64,000 nt of DNA from Adiantum capillus-veneris. Lineage: Eukaryota > Streptophyta > Polypodiopsida > Polypodiales > Pteridaceae. Position numbers and translations under genes: made by a program. Of this stretch, positions 57,587 through 64,000 are shown one piece after another (the stretch's first letter is position 1; every line of letters begins with the position of its first letter). The notes under the pieces were generated by a model, which searched no databases, had not been told where the DNA came from, and worked only from the letters and a program-made list of their open reading frames with translations. The stretch lies in assembly GCA_014529385.2 (NCBI GenBank), contig CM043966.1, positions 140,604,211 to 140,668,210 on the forward strand. Direction: 5' to 3'.

Positions 57587-57627
<41 letters not shown>
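57587..57627. repeat. Homopolymer C41 in element C 3' LTR
   Basis: 41 C, directly followed by a perfect palindrome. No second copy of this part exists in the window for comparison. Confidence 0.85.
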
Positions 57628-57630
<3 letters not shown>

Positions 57631-57646
57631 AGCGATATCGCTATTG
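57627..57646. repeat. Perfect 20-bp palindrome in element C 3' LTR
   Basis: CAATAGCGATATCGCTATTG equals its own reverse complement. It abuts the C41 tract. Confidence 0.9.
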
Positions 57647-58121
57647 CTCTTGAGGGGAGGGGTCCCATGGCGGCAACGTGCATTAAATGGAGGGAGAGAG
57701 CCCAAGGCCAGTAAGGGTGCAAATCAAAGGGAGGATTCCACAGTAAGGGGTCCCGCAAGTGGACAACAAGAGAGTTGGAGAAGCATCAAGAGACTAGTCA
57801 AGGGGAGGGTCCCACGGTTCATGAAGAGAGACAGTTCGAAAGCTTCAAGGAGCTGGCCAAGAGGCCTATCCCGCCCATGGGAAATAAGCAGGAGAAAAGA
57901 AGGGGAGTTCAAACGACCAAAAGGGAAAGTGGAAGGAGCAAGCATGCAGCAATGGCCAAGTCGGGTGGCCAAATGGATCAGACAAAGAACAAAGAGATGT
58001 GCACCATGCAATTACCAAAATACCAAGTGTGCCAAGTGGTGGCAATGCAAAAGAAATTCTAAAAGAAGCTTCAGGTAATTGTACGAGCTAGATAGCTCCT
58101 TGTTTTTTTTCGGCCAAGCCT

Positions 58122-58128
58122 TATAAAA
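58122..58128 (+). promoter_or_regulatory. TATA box of element C 3' LTR
   Basis: TATAAAA in GCCTTATAAAAAGGC, about 460 bp before the LTR end, is a plausible U3/R border. Both left-hand LTR remnants lack this region. Confidence 0.6.
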
Positions 58129-58584
58129 AGGCATAGAAGTGATTTTTTGAGGGCATTTTTGCCGTAGAGATTCACTGGAGGTTTTCAAGCCTGTGTATTA
58201 CAAGCTTGCAATTGAAGCAGCACACTTGACTGTATCATCTCCCTATGCAATATTACCAAACCTTTGCCCCTATTTCTTGTGTTGCCACCCCCCATCCTCC
58301 CCCTTTTTCTCTTGCTCTTTGTGTACTTACCAATGCTTGTAGAGGGTTTGGTGCGGCTTTAAGGGTGTTACCAAGAGGGAAGAATCGGGGTGTCTTGTGA
58401 GTCGAGAAGGGTGGGTGTGTTTGTGCTATAAGGTGTTTTTTGCAAGGTGTGAGACAGGTGTGCTGTAGTGCAAATTAGCCAATTCAAAGGTGTTATTAGA
58501 GAGGTTAGGGATGCTGTGGAATCCTTGGTCTATAGAGAGGCAAACATTGTGTGTGCTGGTTGTGTTCCCTATTCCCCCTCTCCA

Positions 58585-58781
58585 ACGTCACAAGCCCATC
58601 CATCTCCACTTTATCCTTGACCTCCTCATGTAGGCATTCAAACAACTTGCTCAATTTTAAAAAATCAACACTTTTACAAGTTACCTCCATCAACTCACAC
58701 CCGGGACATAAACAACATGCCTCTCTATAGCCCAAGATAATCACTACACCTTGATCCACTAGAGTTCACCTTCAAAACTTG
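58585..58781 (-). mobile_element. F2 internal region, continuation after element C
   Basis: These bases align with F1 from about 32960 to 33160 (ttatccttgacctcctcatg and cctctctatagcc). On the minus strand they encode LSKLFECLHEEVKDKV, matching the F1 remnant. The match ends abruptly at 58781, probably where element E begins. Confidence 0.75.
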
Positions 58782-60240
58782 ATTAATTGATAGTGAGTGG
58801 CATAAAATGGTAACCATCTTTTTGCAACATTTGTCAGCCTACTCAACGTCCTCTTCCTCATATGTGTATATATTTTTCTATGCTATTAAGTTATCTAGAG
58901 TAAATTCCCCCTCTTCGTTTAACCTTTGTGGCGACACATACATTATACTCTTCTCAAAAATGTCACCTTAGTCATATATTTATATTACCACCCTTTTCTT
59001 TTTTGCTTTGTAAATAGAATAAGCATACAATAACCAACTATATACCCCCAAACTTTCTTACCTCTTGTCAATTAGTAGTAGAAAAATAATATATCCATCT
59101 TCCACTCCATATAGATAAATTCCCATGGAAATCAACTCTCCACTTGTCTTTACCAAAGATTATGGTCCCTCTCTACAAGTCTTCTATGCCCCCTACATAG
59201 GTGGCCCAATATACTCTTAAGAATATACATATAGTTTTCTCACCCCTTTCAAAAAGACTCCAAATTTAAATTCTTTTCCAAGAAAATCTAATATAGGGCC
59301 CTCCTCTATTTGTTTAAGCATCATAGCCTTTTGAAAAAGCATGATTCCCCTTGGATGCATACAAGCAAAGGGCCCATACAAGAAGACTTGGAAGCAAAAG
59401 GTTCCCTAGCCTAGTGTGGACCTTCCAAACCGAATTCCTTGGTGCATGGGCATGAAGAATAGTCCAAATTCATATCAAACATGTTGAGAAGGTCGATTTT
59501 GCCTTTTGAAGCATGTCATTCCGAGCTACAGGTAAAAAGTTATGGTCAAAATAGTGTAAATCTGTCAGATTCGCAGCAAAAGGGAACTGTAAATCAAGTA
59601 AATCAAGAGGGTGAGATCTTATTTTTCCCCTACTCATCTTCTAGAAGAGCAATGAGTGTTCAAGGTCACTTGCATGTGATGGGACCAACCTAAAGATGCT
59701 TTCTAAATGCCAAGACAGACAAGTTGAGATACCCCGCAGGAGCCACCCTTAGGGCCTCATGGTGGGGCCCACCTACATTATGCACCCCTATGGAGCCTTC
59801 ACGGTCTAAAATGATATTTTTGGTGAATAAATAGTCCCTTTTATGTCCAATATTCAATGAGTGGTCAAAGGACACTTAATTAGGTCTAACCACTTACTCT
59901 AATTAAGTGTAGCATAATCCCACTCCTACACAACTATAAATAGCCCCCCTTGGAGAGACTCAAGGACACACACACTTATATTTTCAACTTCATGTTGTTT
60001 CTTGATCGATAGTAGAGAAAACCCCAACTCTCCCTCTTTCACATCCTCCCTCCTAACCCTCCTCTTTGGAGGAAGTGCAACTCTATTCTCCACTCTCTCC
60101 ATTCTACAATCTCTTACTCCATCAACCCAATAAATCATTTGTAGCACCCCAATAACTTGTAAATACATCATGATCTCTCTCATGGTTATGTTAATGATCA
60201 TGAAATCATCTTCAAAAACTTTCAAGTGTCGCAATTCGTG
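58782..60240 (+). repeat. Candidate 5' LTR of element E
   Basis: F2 homology stops at 58781 and no other repeat is recognised until gag. A TATA box lies at 59933, and a stretch GTTAGCCAGCGTCTGTCC near 60243 weakly resembles primer sites of some plant Ty3 elements. Without the 3' LTR the ends cannot be fixed. The first 700 bases are AT-rich with no other recognisable content. Confidence 0.38.
59933..59941 (+). promoter_or_regulatory. TATA box of element E
   Basis: CTATAAATAG sits in CACAACTATAAATAGCCC, a typical plant core promoter context. About 1.6 kb of leader would separate it from gag. Confidence 0.6.
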
Positions 60241-60923
60241 ATGGTTAGCCAGCGTCTGTCCTCCCCTTAAAAGGTGTGCGAGAAATCAAGTAAGTGTTCT
60301 ATTCTCAATTTACCATTGGTTTGTTTCTCCACACTTATTCAATTGGTCTAAAGAAATTTCTCACTCCAACTCTCTTTTGCTTCATTACATATACATGTGG
60401 CTACCTCTGATGGTGATTTTATTTGTGTCACGGCATTGCATAGATGGAGATGAGCTCTCTATGCAAAGTGTGTTAGTTTGATGTAAGTGATTCTCTTGTG
60501 TGTTTGAGAGGCAAGTCTTGCGCGCATGATTTTTTTGATGAGTGCTTGAGAGAGGAAGAGTTTGGATGTATTATGGGGAGAAGGTGAATGCTATTCCACA
60601 AATTGCATATTTCATTTTGATGCACGGCATCGGGTTGCATAATCGTTGATGGTGTTCAAGTGTCCAAAGTGTATATAGAGTAAGGGGTTTTTTTCAAAGT
60701 GTGTTGCTTGGGTGGGTGAGTGCAAGTGTTATTTTTTTGATTGGTTTCCTTCTCCACTCCCAAAAGAAGGTGGTGCCCCAAGTAGTGTGCGTACCTCTTT
60801 ACGAACATTTTGTGAGGGTAGGCCCATTGGTTTGGGTTTAGAGGCCCCATTTCAAAAAGCTCGCCCTCATAAAGTGGTGCCCCCACTGAGGAACATATTT
60901 CCAAGTTACCTTCAAATTCTTTA
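60241..60923 (+). other. Element E leader, first part
   Basis: This stretch of about 680 bp lies between the candidate LTR and the first small ORF. Short frames exist, but none looks like a protein I know. I see no repeat or palindrome array like those of A and D. Confidence 0.4.
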
Positions 60924-61139
60924 GTGATGAGCAAGGGAGTTCCCATCTATCCATTTCATTTTGCACAACACATTAGAGTAAATGTTCACATAGATAGAAA
61001 AGTCTTTTTCCAGCAACGCATTGTTTTTATGTTTGGTGCAGAAAGACTTAGAGAAATACTGGCATCACCCAATCCAATTATACTTCCAATCATCAATTAT
61101 GAAACTTCTTTTGATGTTCACGTTTTCATTTTGTTTTAA
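60924..61139 (+). CDS. Small ORF 1 of element E, unknown protein (71 codons)
   Basis: Begins MMSKGVPIYPFHFAQHIR and ends SFDVHVFILF with a stop. Its last 53 or so residues align without gaps with the small ORF at 61223-61435; about half are identical, including FG...L.EI.AS.NP and the end DV[HY][VI]FIL. The two nucleotide sequences are much less alike. Paralogy with preserved protein text suggests that it was, or is, translated. I do not recognise the family. It lies on the gag strand in the leader. Confidence 0.5.
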   Translation: MMSKGVPIYPFHFAQHIRVNVHIDRKVFFQQRIVFMFGAERLREILASPNPIILPIINYETSFDVHVFILF

Positions 61140-61222
61140 AGGTAGGAACAAGGAGTGGTGAAGGGGTGCTCAAGGGCCATATGAAGGAACGAGGTCTTCA
61201 AACCAACAACGAGGAGTAGCAT

Positions 61223-61435
61223 ATGAATCACGATCAAAATAATGAACCTTTTAGGCCTATTGCTCGGCAATCCATTCATATAATCATTGCAACTAAGTTT
61301 AGGTTTCAGTCTATCATAAGGAGGATATTTGGATCCACTCACCTCAATGAAATCAATGCTTCAATTAATCCATTTATTCTACCTATGATAAAGTACGAAT
61401 TAACAATGGATGTGTACATCTTCATTTTAATGTAA
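61223..61435 (+). CDS. Small ORF 2 of element E, paralogue of small ORF 1 (70 codons)
   Basis: Begins MNHDQNNEPFRPIARQSIH and ends TMDVYIFILM with a stop. It matches small ORF 1 to the last codon and shares FxFQ, IFG, EI.AS.NPxILP and YE...DV. The start is 299 bp after that of ORF 1, and the stop lies 84 bp before the gag ATG. The protein family is unknown. Confidence 0.5.
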   Translation: MNHDQNNEPFRPIARQSIHIIIATKFRFQSIIRRIFGSTHLNEINASINPFILPMIKYELTMDVYIFILM

Positions 61436-61519
61436 TCAGATTTATAGTGTCAATAATCTTGTGCGGCCTGTAAGAGAAAAGTTTCTTTAAAAAAAGAGAT
61501 TTAAAGAAGTCTAAAAAAA

Positions 61520-62452
61520 ATGTCAAGTTCTTTTCCCACGTTCTATGCAAGAAGTGGGGAAGATACGCAAGAGTTTCTTGACAACTTGGAGATGGCACAT
61601 CTCATATCCGGGAGAGATGAAGAGGAAGTAAAGCTACGAGCCTTCCCGTTGGTTCTAAAAGCAGAAGCTAAAGCATGGTATGAGACCTTGCAACCCCAAA
61701 TCAAGTCCAATTGGGAGAGACTGCGAGCAAAATTCCTCTCCAAGTTCGGGCAAGGTGATACTTCTGAAGGACTATGGAAATGTCTTATTGGGCATAAGCA
61801 GGTATCACTTGAAGACTATCCCTCTTATGAAGCAACCTTTGTCAATCTATGGGGTAGGTGGGAGGCTACATTAGAAAATCATGGTGGTGCACCTAACTTT
61901 CTAAAAAAAGAGAGATTCATGGTTGGCTTGTATCCACTTTTAAAGGCTAAAGTAGAGCTAAAATTCCCATCCACCTTCGAAGAAGCACGTGAGGTAGCCA
62001 TCATCAAGTTTAGAAAACTACACTTCCAAGCACATAGAGCAAGGGGTTTGAATGAAGTGAGTGAGAGGGAGTCTTCACAAACCATGGAAGCACCAATTAG
62101 GGCCCCTCTTGCACAATCTTCACAAATAGGAGATAACTCTCAACAAGAGGTTTTACAAAGGCTAACTCAACAGCTTGAGAACCTCACTCTGAATCTAGTA
62201 CAAGGCCTACCTCAACAACGACAACCAAGAGAAGGGAATCGCAATCAACGAAGACAAGCTCAAGAGTTGCGATGTTGGAATTGCAATGAAATGGGCCATG
62301 GCATGTACAGTTGTCCACATCCAAGGCGATTTTTCGGGAGACATATATCCCCGCAGACCGCCTCCTCTCACTGTGCAGCAAGAACAAGCTCAAGGCCCAC
62401 AAATCCTTCGTCGACCACCACCACCAGCACATATACCTCCCGTCCCACATGA
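61520..62452 (+). CDS. gag: Element E gag
   Basis: This structural polyprotein is open for 310 codons from ATG 61520. The capsid domain (residues 1-190) shows FLDNLEMAHLI, AKAWYETLQPQ and WERLRAKFLSKFG, the common retrotransposon gag pattern. A Gln-rich stretch (210-235) follows, then an intact zinc knuckle CWNCNEMGHGMYSC (residues 251-264). After about residue 270 the frame codes for low-complexity Ser/Thr/Pro text, while the +1 frame carries the continuation into protease, so the end of this ORF is probably read only if no shift occurs. It is intact, unlike the gag genes of A to D. Confidence 0.88.
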   Translation: MSSSFPTFYARSGEDTQEFLDNLEMAHLISGRDEEEVKLRAFPLVLKAEAKAWYETLQPQIKSNWERLRAKFLSKFGQGDTSEGLWKCLIGHKQVSLEDYPSYEATFVNLWGRWEATLENHGGAPNFLKKERFMVGLYPLLKAKVELKFPSTFEEAREVAIIKFRKLHFQAHRARGLNEVSERESSQTMEAPIRAPLAQSSQIGDNSQQEVLQRLTQQLENLTLNLVQGLPQQRQPREGNRNQRRQAQELRCWNCNEMGHGMYSCPHPRRFFGRHISPQTASSHCAARTSSRPTNPSSTTTTSTYTSRPT

Positions 62453-64000
62453 GGAGGAAGAAAGAGGAGTCAACATCATCAAGCTAGAAGAGGTAATAGA
62501 TGAGCATACTCTAAACTTTGATGTTATGCCGGCAGAAAAACGCACAAGAGCACATGATAAGGATGAAGACATGAGAAGTGAAGGAACAAATTCAGCCAGA
62601 AGGGACAAGAAGAAGAAGTCAAAGATGCAAGAAGCTGAAAGTAGCAGGAAGAAAAGATCAAGGCGAAGGGAAATTGGTATCAACGACTTCCCATTGGGAA
62701 AGGAGCTAGAGCCCTACAACATCCTGGAGGATTTACAAACCCAAAAGCCAAACATTTCATGGCCTCAACTTCTACACCTATCAGCCAAAGTAAGAAGGCA
62801 ATGGCCAAAGTTGGTAAGTACAAGAATTCCAAAAAAGAAAGCAAATCTTTCCATTAAGTTTGTGGCCTCAAAGCTACAAAAAGATGTGGAACCCATTGTG
62901 GATGATTACATAAGGGGTAAAAAGGTGTCTAATGTATATGTTGATGGTGGAGCTCAAATGTGTGTGATCACGGAAAAATCAATGAACAGGTTAGGGCTTG
63001 AAATTACAAAGTCCTCTAATTGTCAAGCTAGGCTAGCCAACAACTCAAGTGTGAATTGTTTGGGGATCATTGAAAATGTAAAAGTCTCTGTATGTAACAT
63101 AGATGCACGAGTGGATATGTATGTTATGCCAGCTAAGGGGGAGAGCTATCCCATCATCCTAGGGAGGCCTTGGCTCATTGCTGTGAATGCAGATCAAAAA
63201 TGGGGAAGTGGTCATTTGATTCTTAAGAAGGGTCAACCGGTGGTGTATGATTGGCGAGAAGGAAAGCAACTAGATATCAACTATGAAACCACGGCAGATG
63301 AAGAGAGCGAGGAGGAGAGTCCTTACTCAAGTGATGAGGAAGCATCAACCAGTGCATCAACCAGTGAAGAGGAGTCTTCTTTGGAGGTAATGGGAATTGT
63401 ATTCAACGCCAACACTCAAGATGTTCCTGTAGAAGAAAAGCCAACAGACAATCACACACGAGGGGATGAAAGATGCCACCACCTTGAAGAAGGATTTGAG
63501 AAGATGCTTGCAAAAGATCTTACTTGTGAGGAGAAGAGGTCCTACATCAATATGTTAAGGAGGTATCCGAATTTGTTTATCACTGACTACTCACAAATAA
63601 GAGGTGTAGATGTAATAGAGCATCGAATTGAATTGAAACCAGGGACCAAACCCGTGGCTCAAAAGTTAAGGCGACTAGGATCTGTGCAACAAAAGGCTCT
63701 CCTACAAGAAGTGAATCGACTCTTGAAGGCTGGCTTCATCTATCCAGTATCCAACTCCGAATGGGTATCACCTATTGTAGTCACTCCCAAGAAGAATGGT
63801 AAGTGGAGGGTCTGCGTGGATTACAAACCCCTCAACGCTGCGACCAAGAGGGACCACTTCCCTCTCCCTTTCCAAGATGAAATTTTGAACGAAGTAGCAG
63901 GTCACGAATGCTACACTGTGTGTGATGGGTATTCAGGATATTTTCAAATTAGAATAGCAGAAGAGGACCAACCAAAAACCACCTTCATCACAGCTTGGGG
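62166..64000 (+). CDS. pol: Element E pol: protease and RT (partial, open to window end)
   Basis: The frame is +1 to gag. It is open from 62166, carries plausible protein text from about 62340, and has no stop to base 64000. It encodes a Pro-rich and then Lys/Arg-rich linker, the protease (NVYVDGGAQMCVITEKSMN at 62931, YPIILGRPWLIAVNADQKW near 63150), an acidic linker with Ser/Glu repeats, and the RT start: KPVAQKLRRLG, WVSPIVVTPKKNGKWRVCVDY, CYTVCDGYSGYFQI. The catalytic protease site is DGGA. It overlaps gag by 287 bp, so expression would need a +1 shift, or there is one indel near the T5 run at 62330. RNase H and integrase must lie beyond the window. Confidence 0.88.

Larger units (their letters stand above)
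36657..58584 (+). mobile_element. Element C: Ty3/Gypsy element of Tat type, with nested element D
   Basis: C has gag, a DGxAQ-type protease, RT, RNase H, a second archaeal-type RNase H and integrase on the plus strand. The 3' LTR (56336-58584) is 2.25 kb. The left end is rearranged: two partial LTR copies (36657-37723 and 37724-38150) and no primer site. ACGT abuts both ends, and the uninterrupted F1 sequence CATACGTCACATGCCC at 32955-32970 is the empty site. D occupies 42022-54836. All genes are damaged. Confidence 0.85.
56336..58584 (+). repeat. Element C 3' LTR
   Basis: It starts TGGCACAACC and ends CTCTCCA, 2249 bp, next to ACGTCACAAGCCC, the continuation of F2. It holds two homopolymer C tracts, a 20-bp palindrome at 57627-57646, and a TATA box at 58122. 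Long reading frames around 57100-58080 go through the homopolymers and are not considered genes. Confidence 0.8.
58782..64000 (+). mobile_element. Element E: Ty3/Gypsy element, largely open, truncated by the window end
   Basis: From the F2 breakpoint rightward the window holds a promoter-bearing region, two small paralogous ORFs, gag, and a Pol frame open to the last base. Protease, RT lead and capsid resemble element C. The left border is inferred from the end of F2 homology; the 3' LTR is outside the window. Confidence 0.7.

Noticed and set aside
57106-58078. Frames with poly-Pro in the C 3' LTR
   Set aside because: Homopolymer artefacts inside LTR sequence; the matching LTR copy at 36657-37723 does not preserve them.

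Overview
The window is repeat-dense plant nuclear DNA built almost entirely from nested LTR retrotransposons of the Ty3/Gypsy type. Plant origin is indicated by primer-binding sites complementary to the 3' end of plant tRNA-Asp, the gag/protease/RT/RNase H/integrase order, an archaeal-type second RNase H in one element (a Tat-lineage trait) and long GA/CT microsatellites. I see no cellular gene, no tRNA or rRNA gene and no prokaryotic or viral operon. Most coding regions carry stops and frameshifts; only the right-most element is largely open. The species cannot be named from the sequence.

Layout. Two direct copies of a short minus-strand LTR element, F1 (1-212 plus 27565-33745) and F2 (33746-36656 plus 58585-58781), form the substrate. 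Element A (+, 213-27559, target duplication TCGTC) sits inside the F1 LTR. Element B (+, 9821-19005, target duplication TGGAC) sits inside the RNase H gene of A. A probable solo LTR, G (-, 27661-30347), lies beside the F1 LTR. Element C (+, 36657-58584) sits inside F2 and is itself split by element D (-, 42022-54836). Element E (+, from about 58782 past the window end) appears to interrupt the rest of F2.

A, B and D are relatives: similar gag with extra zinc knuckles, a protease followed by a conserved EW..ILAT-type module, and tRNA-Asp-like primer sites. A and D also share a core promoter and a third gene (ORF3) lying after pol. A has the full enzyme set (protease, RT, RNase H, integrase) plus a second retropepsin-like domain after integrase. 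B and D are deletion derivatives: B lacks RT to integrase, and D fuses protease in frame to the start of integrase. C and E belong to another lineage with a DGxAQ-type protease; C shows the second RNase H.

The most unusual signals are: (1) a 20-22 bp CGCG-centred palindrome, different in sequence in A and D, repeated in the 5' leader and again in the pol-ORF3 gap of both, mostly about 275-295 bp apart; (2) ORF3, a long, partly coiled-coil protein of unknown function kept in two diverged families; (3) the second protease-like domain at the Pol C terminus of A; (4) two paralogous small ORFs of 71 and 70 codons upstream of gag in E. Recurrent expansion of GA/CT, G and C tracts in one copy of otherwise paired repeats is also notable.
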